In this document: positions 48,065-57,194 of the stretch, piece after piece
How the letters are laid out: every line of letters begins with the position of its first letter
How positions within the stretch are numbered: the stretch's first letter is position 1
Assembly: GCF_000155735.2 (NCBI RefSeq)
Contig: NC_020908.1
Location: forward strand, 873,001 to 937,000
DNA from: Octadecabacter arcticus 238
GTDB lineage: Bacteria; Pseudomonadota; Alphaproteobacteria; Rhodobacterales; Rhodobacteraceae
Reading direction: 5' to 3'
DNA length: 64,000 bases
Program-made: the position numbers and the translations under genes
Notes under the pieces: generated by a model
The model's input: the letters and a program-made list of their open reading frames with translations, nothing else
The model's database searches: none
Told to the model about the DNA's origin: nothing

Positions 48065-48129
48065 GGGTTCGTTCTCCTACGCCCTCAAGTGTAAACTTTA
48101 GCCAGTCAATTGTCTCACGCTTATTGGCA

Positions 48130-48615
48130 CGGAGGGACAGTCGCGGTAATATAAAGTCCACCTACGGCTACTCGGTCCACACTGGCGTCGACGAAGATGG
48201 CTTCATCCACCGCCAAACGGTCACACCAGGCAATGCCCATGACAGTACCGAACGGGACACGCTATTGCTGGGCGACGAGGCAGCGCTTTACGCGGATGCC
48301 GCCTATTCTTCGCAAGCCACACGCGAAAAATTGGCGCAGTTTGGTATTGATGATCAAGTGCAGCGCAAGGGTTATTGGGGCCACCCTTTGTCCAAAGCGG
48401 ATTTGGTCCGCAACAAAGAGATTGCCGTGATCCGCTCCGGCGGCGAGCGCCCCTTTGCCACCTATAAATCCCGCTATGGATTAGCTCGAACGCGACTGAT
48501 GGGGCTGGCTAAAAACCTGACCCTGTTCGGCCTGGCAGCCATCGCCCATAATATCGCGAAGGGGGCAAAGTTCTTGGCGCTCTACGGCCTGCCAGACCCG
48601 GAACCCACTGGATAA
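48130..48615 (+). pseudogene. IS5-family transposase, C-terminal half
   Basis: Starting at the IS3 border, the frame reads RDSRGNIKSTYGYSVHTGVD, then RQTVTPGNAHDST, LYADAAYSS (second Asp), DLVRNKEIAVIRSGGERPFA (Glu block) and LGLAKNLTLFGLAAIAHNI-like end (LMGLAKNLTLFGLAAIAHN). This is the DDE core end of an IS5-group transposase. The N-terminal half, including the first Asp, is missing. It runs up to the third IS66 element. Confidence 0.88.
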
Positions 48616-48639
48616 GTGGGACCAAAATCAAAAAATAAC

Positions 48640-50244
48640 GTAACTCCCAAGGACCCCATCGGATATCGGGTTTTGTGTTGCCCTTGCGACGTTAGAGCCG
48701 CGCGATGATCTGTTGTGGTGATAGGGTGAGTGTTTCGAGGATATTGCCCCCGTGTTTTCTGACCGTCGAGATGACGGATCTGATGTCAGCGAAGACCTGC
48801 GCGCCCTCGAGGGTGCGGAAAGTTCCCGAGATTTTCATGCGCAACTTCATCATGCGCAGGTCCCGTTCGGCCTGATTGTTGGTGAAGGGAACTGTGAAGT
48901 CCGTAAGGAACCTTAGGACGTCATCACGGTAGTCGCGCAAGCGGACCAGAAGGTTATGGCCTGGCCGCCTGGCTTTTCGGCCTCGCGCACCAGTGCGTCT
49001 AGCCAGTGGGTCTTGTCGCTCATGGAAGGCGAGGCCCTCGGTGAGGATCGCCATGTATTTGGTGAGGATGTCGTGGTGAACCGACGTGGGGAGTTCGGTC
49101 TCGCCTCGCCCCTGAGCCGCGCACTTGAGCTGATTGGCGCTGTTGAGCAGCACGCTCATCGCGCACGCCCACGGCTCCTTTTCGATTTCTTCGATGGCCT
49201 TGAGTTCCCGTAAATGATGCGCCCCGCACAGGGCGTGCGCGTCCACCCCACTCATATGGGCGTAATAGGACTTCCAGTGGTCATGAACAATTGTCCCGCC
49301 GGTCAGGAAGGATGGAACAGCACCGCGCTTGGCGCTGATGCGATAATGCGTGAAGGCGAGATCGCTGATTGAGTGCAGCCAGTGCAGCTTACCATCAACA
49401 CGAAGTCCGGTCTCATCCAGATGCCGAACGCCGCCTTCATTGAGCCGGGCCAGAATGTGTTCGACGACGCCACCCAAGGTACGCGCTGTGCCGTTCACCC
49501 AGTTGGTCACGCTGGCCGCGCATAGGCTGGTGGCACCAAACAAATCACGCAGGAGTTGGCAGACCCGATCCTCGGGGATCAGCTGCTGAACATTGCAGTA
49601 GACCGCCGCCGCCCGAATGCGCTTACCGTATTGCACGTGTGCATTCACGCCATCGGGAAAGGTGGCTGTCGTCGTGGCTCGGCAATGGCCACAACAATAA
49701 ATCGCTGCCTGATGCTCTGTGACCTCCAGACGCGGCACCGGTATGTCATAAACCTGACGCCTCTCCACCGCCTTGATCATCCCAGCCGTCAAGCCATGCT
49801 GACAGGTGCCACAGGCCTCAGCCTCATGTCGCTCCACAAAGTCAGGCGTTGCTGTCTGACGTAGGGTGTCGCCTCGGTGGCCAACTTGGCCACCACTTTT
49901 CTTACCGGACTTACCACGCAGGCTACGCGGTACCGGCTTCTTCAACCCATCACTCGAAGGCGGCTTGCTGCTATTACTGCTGTTCTTGGCCAACTGACGC
50001 CGCAGATCCGCATTCTCTTGCGCCATGCTCGCCAACGCGGCTTCCAACTCGGCGATCCTGCGCAGAGCCGTGGCGAGGAGTTGTTCAAGAGCAGTAACTT
50101 GGTCCATTCCACCAATGATTCAGAGAAATCGTCACAGCGCCACGAAATTCAGACCACAACAGAAAATTCATGCGCCTAATGGCCAAGGAGACTCACATCA
50201 AAACTGACAAAAACCCGTTATCGGCTGGGGTGCTTGGGAGTTAC
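48640..50244 (-). mobile_element. IS66-family element, copy 3 (1605 bp, inverted)
   Basis: Ends as in copies 1 and 2. Flanks AAAATAAC (left) and AATAAAAG (right) do not match, so no target duplication is visible. The flanks also do not pair with those of copy 2, so a simple inversion between copies 2 and 3 does not explain them. Confidence 0.93.
48692..50107 (-). CDS. IS66-family transposase (copy 3, intact)
   Basis: 471 residues, same as copy 1: N-terminal coiled coil, zinc finger, DDE core with RHLDETGLRVDGK, VHDHWKSYYAH and NNQAERDLRMMKLR. An intact source of transposase for all three copies. Confidence 0.95.
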   Translation of the reverse strand: MDQVTALEQLLATALRRIAELEAALASMAQENADLRRQLAKNSSNSSKPPSSDGLKKPVPRSLRGKSGKKSGGQVGHRGDTLRQTATPDFVERHEAEACGTCQHGLTAGMIKAVERRQVYDIPVPRLEVTEHQAAIYCCGHCRATTTATFPDGVNAHVQYGKRIRAAAVYCNVQQLIPEDRVCQLLRDLFGATSLCAASVTNWVNGTARTLGGVVEHILARLNEGGVRHLDETGLRVDGKLHWLHSISDLAFTHYRISAKRGAVPSFLTGGTIVHDHWKSYYAHMSGVDAHALCGAHHLRELKAIEEIEKEPWACAMSVLLNSANQLKCAAQGRGETELPTSVHHDILTKYMAILTEGLAFHERQDPLARRTGARGRKARRPGHNLLVRLRDYRDDVLRFLTDFTVPFTNNQAERDLRMMKLRMKISGTFRTLEGAQVFADIRSVISTVRKHGGNILETLTLSPQQIIARL

Positions 50245-50451
50245 AATAAAAGGCCATTGTCCTTCTCCTTTGTGGCTGCTTCATTGAGGCCAGTATATTG
50301 TACCTCGTTTGCCCAAGGAGAGCGGCATCCACAGACACACCATGTCATTCGCTACGATTTATTAAACCTCATGGTGAAATTGAATTGGTTAAGTGTTCGC
50401 CTTGCTGAGGAAAAAATTCAGATTTTGGTGAAGTTAGATGTCCGGTATGCT

Positions 50452-52488
50452 TCATTTTGCCTTTGCCCAACGCAACTGCAGAATAACAATTGGTAGCATC
50501 AAAATGAGGCCAGCCGCCATGGTCGCCAAGCCTGGCGCGATGAACAAGAATGACACCAGCGCTACCCACCATCTTTCCCATTTTTTCAACGGAGCGAATA
50601 GGTAGCCCGAGAACGACACACCAAGTGATGCAATTCCGAGCATAGCGCCAAGCAGAGTCACCGTGAACAGCCACCACGTAAATCCGTCCGCGACCAGTAA
50701 TAAGGCTGGCGAATAGACGAATACGAACGGCACAAGCGCTTTCGCGATGCCAAGCCGGAACGCTGTGTTGCCTGTCTTAAAAGGGTTTGACCCTGCAATC
50801 CCTGCCGCTGCGTAGGCCGCAAGCGCTACGGGAGGCGTGATATCCGCCAACACGCCGTAATAGAAGACAAAGAAGTGCGCGACGAGCGGTTCCACTTGTA
50901 ACTGCGCCAACGCAGGGGCGGCAACGGCCACAAGGATTATATAAGTGGCTGTCGTCGGGATGCCCGCGCCCATAATGATGCAAGAAATCGCGATCAGAAC
51001 CAACGACGTGAACAGCGTCCACTGACCCACAGTAAAGTAACCCAGCACAGGCAGCGTGCTAAAGAACGTGCCGATGTCCGTCGCGGTTTGGACGACAACG
51101 TAGCCAAGACGAAATCCGACGCCAGTCAGGGTCACAACCCCCACAACAACGCCAACGGTTGCCGCAGCTGCACCAACGGCCAGCGTGTTCTTGGCACCCA
51201 CCGCCAGAGAGGTCCACAGGTCTCGAATTGTCAGGCGGTGGGTGGGGTTCAAAAAGCCAACGACGACACAGGCGATGATCCCGTAAACGGCGGCGAAATC
51301 AGGCGTGCGCCCCGACAGAATAAAATAAACAAGGATGATCAACGGTATAAGGCTGAGCCAATGATCGCGCAGTACAACGCCCAGTTTGGGCAATTCTTCG
51401 GCGCGAAGGCCGCGCAACCCCAACTTTTTCGCCTCAAGATGAACCATAATGAAAATACCGAAATAGTGCAGCAAGGCCGGAAACAGCGCCGCGGTCAATA
51501 CATCACGCAGTGGGATTTCCAGGTATTCGACCATGATAAAGGCCGCAGCACCCAAGATTGGTGGTGTGATCTGCCCGCCGGTTGACGACGTTGCCTCAAC
51601 GGCGGCTGCAAAGTGCGCAGGATATCCGACCTTCTTCATTGCCGGAATTGTTAGTGCGCCCGTTGTCACAGTGTTGGCGATAGAAGAGCCTGAAATCGTG
51701 CCCATAAACGCACTGGAAAAAATTGCGACTTTCGCAGGTCCACCAGAATAACGCCCTGCAATCACCAATGCGATGTCGATGAACAATTGCCCAAGACCGA
51801 TGCGCGTTGCCAGAACGCCGAATAGGATAAACAGGAACACATACTTGGCCATCACGCCGATCGCGATGCCGTAGATCCCCTGGTTGGTCATATAAAGATG
51901 GTTGATAATTCCGAGCCATGATGACCCGCCATGTTTCAGCGCACCTGGCATCCATGGTCCAAAATAAGCAAATCCGATGAATAGCAGGCCAATAATCGGC
52001 AGGGTCGGGCCAATGCTGCGCCGCGTTGCCTCAAGCGTTAGGATCAACAGGCAGGAGCCCATAAAAATATCCGAGGGCGACGGATTGCCGACCCTTTGGG
52101 CCAATGCTTCGGGGGGTAAAAGCGGCAGATACATCGCCGCGGCTACCGCCAGTATCGCCAGCGCCACATCAATCAGCGGCACACCGTCAAACCGATACCA
52201 AGCCTTGGGCGCAACTTCATTGCCGGATTTACGCAGACCGAACAGCAAAAAGACTAAACCAAGGACGAATGACAAATGGATCCCACGGTGGACAAGTTCG
52301 CGGATCAGGCCGAAGCCGGATGCGTAAAAATGATAAACCGACATCGAGACCAGTATAGCGGCGATCAAAAAGCCAAGGTTCTTGCCTGTGGGGCGAAACG
52401 CCGTTTCAGGGTCAAACTCCCGTTCAATCTCGGCCAGCTGTTCTGGGGTCATCGCAGGTGTCGTGTCAGCTTGAAGATCAGCGGCCAT
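50452..52488 (-). CDS. TRAP transporter permease, fused small and large subunits (TAXI type)
   Basis: A 678-residue polytopic protein. The first roughly 190 residues with four or five helices correspond to the DctQ-like small subunit; the rest is a DctM-like large subunit with VFLFILFGVLATRIGLGQLF, AAVEATSSTGGQITPPILGA (the conserved GGQ..PP loop) and FVFYYGVLADITPPVALAAY. Fusion of the two is typical of TAXI-family TRAP systems, which use a sodium or proton gradient. The binding protein gene lies just upstream on the same strand behind an intercistronic hairpin. Substrate is unknown; glutamate or C4-dicarboxylates are known for relatives. Confidence 0.93.
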   Translation of the reverse strand: MAADLQADTTPAMTPEQLAEIEREFDPETAFRPTGKNLGFLIAAILVSMSVYHFYASGFGLIRELVHRGIHLSFVLGLVFLLFGLRKSGNEVAPKAWYRFDGVPLIDVALAILAVAAAMYLPLLPPEALAQRVGNPSPSDIFMGSCLLILTLEATRRSIGPTLPIIGLLFIGFAYFGPWMPGALKHGGSSWLGIINHLYMTNQGIYGIAIGVMAKYVFLFILFGVLATRIGLGQLFIDIALVIAGRYSGGPAKVAIFSSAFMGTISGSSIANTVTTGALTIPAMKKVGYPAHFAAAVEATSSTGGQITPPILGAAAFIMVEYLEIPLRDVLTAALFPALLHYFGIFIMVHLEAKKLGLRGLRAEELPKLGVVLRDHWLSLIPLIILVYFILSGRTPDFAAVYGIIACVVVGFLNPTHRLTIRDLWTSLAVGAKNTLAVGAAAATVGVVVGVVTLTGVGFRLGYVVVQTATDIGTFFSTLPVLGYFTVGQWTLFTSLVLIAISCIIMGAGIPTTATYIILVAVAAPALAQLQVEPLVAHFFVFYYGVLADITPPVALAAYAAAGIAGSNPFKTGNTAFRLGIAKALVPFVFVYSPALLLVADGFTWWLFTVTLLGAMLGIASLGVSFSGYLFAPLKKWERWWVALVSFLFIAPGLATMAAGLILMLPIVILQLRWAKAK

Positions 52489-52528
52489 GGCTAGAATTCC
52501 GTTTATAGCGTGTCTTGAAAAGAAAAAT

Positions 52529-52550
52529 CCCGGGCACGAATGCGCCCGGG
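52529..52550 (-). terminator. Intercistronic hairpin between TRAP binding protein and permease
   Basis: CCCGGGC/GCCCGGG arms around GCATTCGT-type loop, followed on the minus strand by ATTTTTCTTTTC. It lies between the binding-protein stop and the permease start and would lower permease expression relative to the binding protein by termination or by protecting the upstream message. Confidence 0.75.
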
Positions 52551-52576
52551 GGCTGTGTTGTTAAATTAGCTACCGA

Positions 52577-53581
52577 TTACTCGACCAGGCCTGCTTCGCG
52601 GTAAAAACGCTCAGCACCGGGGTGCAAAGGAACGCCGACCCCGCTCAGGGCCGTTTCTATTGTGATCGTGCTGCCTTTGGCGTGACCAACGTCAAGCAAT
52701 GTGCGGGTTTCGTCATTCCACAAAGCGGTTGTGATATTGTAGATCAGTTCTTCGTCCTCGTTCGCGGACGTGTACCACTGTGCGCCAACGGCGACCGTGG
52801 TGACTGCATCAACGCCTTCATACGTGTTCGCAGGAATGTCTGAGGACGCAAAGAAACCGTAGGCGTCGGTTAGCGCATCCGCACCGGCACCGTCGATTGG
52901 CACCAGCTTGATGTCAGCTGCAGACGCCAGTTCAACCAAAGTACCGGTCGGGTAACCGGCAACCACAAAGAATGCATCGATGCGACCGTTACGCAGGGCA
53001 TCCGCCGCTGCGCCACCTTTGAGGGCCTCGGCTGACAAATCATCAGTTGACAGACCATTTGCCTCAAGGATCAAGTTCGCGTCGACATAGGTACCTGAAC
53101 CGGGCTCATCCAAGGACACGCGCTTACCAGCAAGGTCAGCCACGGAATTGATGCCACTGTCAGCCAATGCCACGAGGTGAATGTGCTCTTCGAATAAGGC
53201 GCCAATTGTACGTAGCTCAGTCGCGGGTTCACTGCCTTCCATGGTGCCGGTGCCAGTATACGCCCAGTATGCTACATCCGATTGTGCGAAACCGGAGTTG
53301 CGCAAGCCAGAGGTAATCGCATTCAAGTTGTCGACAGAACCACGCGATGAGACAGCAGATGCGATCAACCCGTCAACACCACAAGAACCGCCTTCACCAC
53401 ACTCACGTGAGCCAGGTGGTTTGGAAATGGCGTTCGCAATGACGCCGCCAACTGGATAATATGTGTAGGCCGTGCCGCCCGTGCCGATTGTAAAGAATGT
53501 CAGCTCTTGTGCGGCAGCGGAACCCACCATGCCGAGAGCCAGAGCTGCACCAATCGCAGCCGTTTTAATCGTATGGATCAT
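52577..53581 (-). CDS. TAXI-family TRAP transporter solute-binding protein
   Basis: A 334-residue periplasmic protein: signal peptide MIHTIKTAAIGAALALGMVG with AAA-Q cleavage, then LTFFTIGTGGTAYTYYPVGG, the defining opening of TAXI proteins (IGTG...Y.P.G). Later blocks: GLRNSGFAQSDVAYWAYTG, LAGKRVSLDEPGSGTYVDAN and VPLHPGAERFYREAGLVE, the usual end. A strong ribosome binding site GGGAGGATC precedes the ATG. An extra Cys pair (RECGEGGSCG) after the first block may form a disulphide. It feeds the fused permease downstream. Confidence 0.95.
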   Translation of the reverse strand: MIHTIKTAAIGAALALGMVGSAAAQELTFFTIGTGGTAYTYYPVGGVIANAISKPPGSRECGEGGSCGVDGLIASAVSSRGSVDNLNAITSGLRNSGFAQSDVAYWAYTGTGTMEGSEPATELRTIGALFEEHIHLVALADSGINSVADLAGKRVSLDEPGSGTYVDANLILEANGLSTDDLSAEALKGGAAADALRNGRIDAFFVVAGYPTGTLVELASAADIKLVPIDGAGADALTDAYGFFASSDIPANTYEGVDAVTTVAVGAQWYTSANEDEELIYNITTALWNDETRTLLDVGHAKGSTITIETALSGVGVPLHPGAERFYREAGLVE

Positions 53582-53893
53582 TTGATCCTCCCTGAGTTAT
53601 TTGGCCCTATTTCACCCTTGAGATAAGGCCATTTCCATTTCGTATGGGGCGAGGTCACTTTCAACGCGTTGAAGTCACGTAAAAATATGTGATTCCCAAG
53701 CCCACACTGCCCCACTTCCGTACTGCAGTCCAATGCTGTCTAATTTTGCTTGACGGGTGACGCGCAATCATAAGTCCTCGACCATTTACCTCTAAACGAT
53801 ATCCTCGAGGACTTTGCGTGCGACCCTGAAGCACTCAAGTGCCTGCGGGACGCCACAATAAATGCCTATGACGTGGATGATTGCACGGATTTC

Positions 53894-55248
53894 GGCTCTT
53901 CTCCGCTTTGTTGAGTTATTCTAGGATTTCAAATAGAACATAGATTGATTATCTGGGATGGATGATTGTCTAATTTTGAGTTTGAAGTATTCGGTATCCC
54001 TGATGCCCCTGGCTCGTTTGCGGATCATTCCTATACTGACATTACCAGCCTCTATTCTGGCGCTTGTCAGCTTGTGTTTCGCGTAGTTGCATATGCCCAC
54101 ACAATGTTTTCTTAGGGATTTTGCGAACTTTTTCAGATAGAGCATGTGTGACTGATCTGCGATCAGGCACCAATTTTCCAGTTGCTCTGACATCCCCTCA
54201 AATGATGGGGCGCTCCACAGAGCCTGAAGCTGTTCTTTTAAGACGTAAAGCGTATTCAGGTTGCTATTGCTCTCCAGCAACGTTTGCAGCTTGTTACTTT
54301 GTTTTTCATTCAACTTATCCGCATTTTTGAGCAACAGATAATGCGTGCCCTTCATCAACTCTTTACCACTTTGATCGGCCTTCCTGAACTCAAGGCGACG
54401 CTGATTATGGATAGCCTTGCTGTAGTTTTTCATGACGTGGAAACGGTCAAATACGATGTCGGCCATCGGCAAGGACTCCCTGACAGCCTTTTGGTAGGCA
54501 GGCCCCATATCCATCGACACGGCCTTTATTTTATGGGCTGTATCTGGCCGCAGCTGTTTCAAAAACCTTGAAAAAACTTCGGCAGTTCGACCGGCTTCCA
54601 CCCAGATCAGATGCCCTCCGACCATATCGTAGACCACCGTCATATAGTCATGACCTTTCGCCCGGGCCACTTCATCGACACCAATGTATTCCAAGCCAGC
54701 AAGCTGTGCGGGATCAAGCGCAGGGAGCGTTTCCATCAGGTATGCCTTGTCGATATTCTTTACCGTCTCCCATCGTATACCTAAATGCCTGGAGACAGCC
54801 AGAATGGATAAATGACGGCACAATCCACTGATAAGATGGCAAAATCGATGGGTGAAACGGCACCCTTTATCAACAAAAGGACACGCCTCAATGCGGCGCT
54901 CACCCTTGCTAATAAAAACCTGCGCTAGCTCAATCTCAATCACACAAGGATACCCAAAAAACGGGATGTCGTTTACTTGTCGGCGAATATGTTGGTTGAT
55001 GCTACCCTTCTTGCCGGTTGCAGGGTCTATAGCGCTCCTGCGGGCATCCCGACTGCACTGAACAATAACCTTCGCACCGTCTTCAGCCAGCTCAATTTCA
55101 TTTACACGTTGCCCCTTCAGGCGTAAAATATGTTGCGAGATGTCGATGGTCATATACCTGCCCTATGTAAAGTTGTCAGAAACCTAACATATCAACAGGT
55201 TACTTGATGGTCGGCATCTTTTCTTACTGAACAAAGCGGAGAAGAGCC
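53894..55248 (-). mobile_element. ISL3-family element, complete (1355 bp), with 8-bp duplication
   Basis: Perfect 19-bp inverted repeats GGCTCTTCTCCGCTTTGTT at both ends (53894 on, and inward from 55248). CGGATTTC is present at 53886-53893 and at 55249-55256, the 8-bp duplication of this family. A simple insertion into the decarboxylase pseudogene. Confidence 0.95.
53921..55153 (-). CDS. ISL3-family transposase
   Basis: A 410-residue ISL3 transposase. An N-terminal zinc-finger-like area (CRFTHRFCHLISGLCRHLS) is followed by a helix-turn-helix (LAVSRHLGIRWETVKNIDKA), then the DDE core: LEYIGVDEVARAKGHDY (first Asp), AVSMDMGPAYQKAV (second), IVFDRFHVMKNYSKAI, and the Glu in the KLTSARIEAGNVSIGMIRKR region. 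The frame is intact and the ends are perfect, so it is probably active. Confidence 0.95.
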   Translation of the reverse strand: MTIDISQHILRLKGQRVNEIELAEDGAKVIVQCSRDARRSAIDPATGKKGSINQHIRRQVNDIPFFGYPCVIEIELAQVFISKGERRIEACPFVDKGCRFTHRFCHLISGLCRHLSILAVSRHLGIRWETVKNIDKAYLMETLPALDPAQLAGLEYIGVDEVARAKGHDYMTVVYDMVGGHLIWVEAGRTAEVFSRFLKQLRPDTAHKIKAVSMDMGPAYQKAVRESLPMADIVFDRFHVMKNYSKAIHNQRRLEFRKADQSGKELMKGTHYLLLKNADKLNEKQSNKLQTLLESNSNLNTLYVLKEQLQALWSAPSFEGMSEQLENWCLIADQSHMLYLKKFAKSLRKHCVGICNYAKHKLTSARIEAGNVSIGMIRKRARGIRDTEYFKLKIRQSSIPDNQSMFYLKS

Positions 55249-55539
55249 CGGATTTCTTCCTTTGAGACGCCGTTGTTTATCGCTCAACGGCAATGGGTTT
55301 CCCATTCAGCCATTTTTCCAAGTGCGCCAATCATCGATATGTTCATCATAGAACGTGTCTTTGCGTCGATCACATCATCGCCCCATCCGAAGCCCCAGCA
55401 CCATGCTGTCATCGCCTCCTGAAATGGCCGCGTGAAATCATCCGCAGCGGCCCGATTTTTCTCGACATATTCCGCACCGAGTGTCGCTTTTCGCTGCTCT
55501 AATCTATTGAGGAACAAGTCCCGAGCTATGACTGAAACT

Positions 55540-55818
55540 GGTGTTTGGGGGATTTGAAGGTTGGCGGCGTATCTGGTTGAATTGTTGTTGCGAGACAGCC
55601 CCCCAACCGAAGGAGATACACCACCATGGAAACGACTAACATTGTTGATTTTGCGCGTTGAGACGGGACGACGGACGCGCTGACGGATTTGTTGAGAACG
55701 GGAGCCCAGCAATTGATCGCGACAGCAGTCGAGGCAGAGCTTGCCAGTTATCTGGCGCAATTTGCCGACTTGCGCACTGAGGCAGGTCACGCAGCTGTGG
55801 TACGCAATGGGCATCATC
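55540..55818 (+). pseudogene. IS256-family element, left end and N-terminal transposase fragment
   Basis: From ATG 55626 the frame reads [11 protein letters not shown], a TGA, then [40 protein letters not shown] and AVVRNGHHP, the N-terminus of a different IS256 subgroup from the one at 15.5 kb. It ends abruptly at about 55818, where an IS3 fragment on the other strand begins. The left part, from about 55540, is the untranslated end of the element and cuts the decarboxylase gene. Confidence 0.8.
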
Positions 55819-56013
55819 CGGCTGCCACACCCGATCTTTGGCGCGATGGCTATGATCGCCGCCGATTGATTGGCATACTCATGCTCGTGTTCAAAAATCA
55901 TCCGAACCGCGCGGGCGCGGACCTCGGTCGAAAACCGGTTTGCTCTGTTACTTTTTTTCCATAGGCCCCATCCATACTTACTTTGGAGCCTCCGGCAAGC
56001 TGGGGGCGGTTCA
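55819..56013 (-). pseudogene. IS3-family element, left end and OrfA N-terminus
   Basis: Read inward from 56013, the end TGAACCGCCCCCAGC is like the terminal repeat of an IS3 subgroup common in alphaproteobacteria. It is followed by an OrfA start: [34 protein letters not shown] and IAPKIGCG, a helix-turn-helix of the HTH_Tnp_1 kind. The element is cut off by the IS256 fragment. Confidence 0.72.
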
Positions 56014-56150
56014 GCTTGCTCGTGTTCGGCTCCTGATAAATCGGAACCAACCTCATGAGCCGCATCAGACGGTGCGCGCGATGGCGGCCGCATTTGTGGT
56101 TGTCGCGCTTCATGTGCCGAGCCATTTGGCGCGATCCGTACCAAGGCGTC
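56014..56150 (-). pseudogene. IS3-family OrfB fragment
   Basis: The minus strand reads [40 protein letters not shown] and SK, the HTH_21-like N-terminal region of OrfB from the same IS3 subgroup. The next element's left end at 56013 interrupts it, so one IS3 copy inserted into an older one. Confidence 0.75.
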
Positions 56151-56489
56151 TCTTAAAACTGCTTATCCCCTCTCGGGATCATGCGTTGCATGACCCTGCC
56201 GGCAGCGGGACAAATAGTTCTTTCGTTTTGTCATTTTGGAGCGTCACTTTCATCATGCGATCCACCTTAACAACTGCTCCGAAATTCCGCGACCGCCTCA
56301 TTGTTTGTTTGAAAATTGTACCCGAACCTAAAAGGCAATACGATTACCAAAAGCAAGATCTGGCATTCAGCCGTTCTAAAAATCACATTACGATACCTAT
56401 CTCCGTCAACCACCCACATTACACTTGTCATCCCTTCCATAAGACCGGACGTTCGTGCATCTGAACGCGAGAGAGGATGCTACGTTCAT
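56151..56489. other. 339-bp stretch upstream of tupB without a gene
   Basis: An open frame in phase with tupB extends back to 56316 but lacks family residues. The stretch probably holds the tup promoter. I see no convincing operator or riboswitch. Confidence 0.45.
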
Positions 56490-57194
56490 ATGTTTGAAAT
56501 TTGGGATGGTTTAGCGGCCGCTTTTTGGCTTGTTGTTACGTTCGATGCGGCCCTGTGGGACATAAGCCTACGGTCGCTTCGCGTGACACTGACCGCGTTG
56601 GTCATTGCCTCGGCGATTGCTATTCCACTTGGAACCTATCTTGCAGTGCAGCGCTTTCGCTATCGGCGTTTTACCATTTCTCTAATCAACGCGTTTATGG
56701 GGTTGCCCCCCGTTGTTGTGGGCTTGATCGTCTATATTATGCTGTCGCGCGCTGGACCCTTTGGCGTGTTGAACCTGCTGTTCACACCCACAGCCATGAT
56801 TATTGCGCAGGTGGTGATCATTTCGCCGGTCATTGCGTCGATTGCGCATCAATCAATGCGGGAGTTGTGGGCAGAATATCATGATTTGCTCATCTCGCTG
56901 AACACATCAAAATGGCAGCGTATGCTGACACTGGTTTGGGACGGACGGCGCAACTTGCTAACAGCGGCGCTTGCCGGATTCGGGCGCGCGATTGGCGAAG
57001 TCGGCGCAGTTATGATCGTGGGCGGCAACATCGATAATGTCACCCGCGTCTTAACCACAGCCATCGCGCTTGAGACTGGAAAAGGCGATTTTGCTTTGGC
57101 GTTGGGCTTGGGCTTTGTTTTGATCGGCTTGGCCATCATCGTGAATTTGGCGATCCATACCCTGTCGCGTACCGAACGGGAGGGCCGCTGGTGA
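56490..57194 (+). CDS. tupB: Tungstate ABC transporter permease
   Basis: The 234-residue permease starts MFEIWDGLAAAFWLVVTFDA with GAGAGGA upstream. It has about five membrane helices, and the EAA loop is in the EYHDLLISLNTSKWQRML / LTAALAGFGRAIGEVGAVMI area, the latter block strongly conserved in TupB/ModB-type proteins; GNIDNVTRVLTTAIALETGKG follows. It imports tungstate (or molybdate) with TupC and TupA. The stop overlaps tupC (GTGA at 57191-57194). Confidence 0.9.
   Translation: MFEIWDGLAAAFWLVVTFDAALWDISLRSLRVTLTALVIASAIAIPLGTYLAVQRFRYRRFTISLINAFMGLPPVVVGLIVYIMLSRAGPFGVLNLLFTPTAMIIAQVVIISPVIASIAHQSMRELWAEYHDLLISLNTSKWQRMLTLVWDGRRNLLTAALAGFGRAIGEVGAVMIVGGNIDNVTRVLTTAIALETGKGDFALALGLGFVLIGLAIIVNLAIHTLSRTEREGRW

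Larger units (their letters stand above)
46530..48129 (-). mobile_element. IS3-family element, copy 2 (about 1600 bp, inverted)
   Basis: Same ends as copy 1 in the opposite orientation; nine bases longer because of an extra PPK repeat unit in orfB. Left flank is the dCache gene, right flank an IS5 transposase fragment. No direct repeat at the borders. Confidence 0.87.
53792..55535 (-). pseudogene. Carboxymuconolactone decarboxylase family protein, split by ISL3 and carrying a stop
   Basis: The host gene lies at 55257-55535 and 53792-53893 on the minus strand. Joined without the ISL3 and one TSD copy it reads [60 protein letters not shown], a TGA, AINNGVSKEEIRAIIHVIGI and ECFRVARKVLEDIV then TAG. 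The layout matches 4-carboxymuconolactone decarboxylase-like proteins (normally W......D.KTRSL and NNG.S.EEI). The TGA sits where Gly is expected. The first 15 or so codons are lost to an IS256 fragment. Formerly perhaps part of aromatic-compound catabolism; no other such genes are nearby. Confidence 0.82.

Noticed and set aside
44086..50244. Simple inversion between IS66 copies 2 and 3
   Set aside because: If it had happened, the outer and inner flanks would pair crosswise; the 8-bp flanks AAACTTTA, GAAAATTC, AAAATAAC and AATAAAAG do not match in any such pairing.
44086..50244. Composite transposon bounded by IS66 copies
   Set aside because: No duplication at the outer borders, and the enclosed DNA is itself IS fragments and a truncated sensor gene, not a coherent cargo.
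55284..56144. 286-codon minus-strand ORF
   Set aside because: It is a chimera running through IS3, IS256 and decarboxylase sequence in one chance frame; the component genes read in their own frames.
56316..56489. Longer tupB start at 56316
   Set aside because: The extra 58 residues have no family similarity; MFEIWDG at 56490 has a ribosome binding site and gives normal length.
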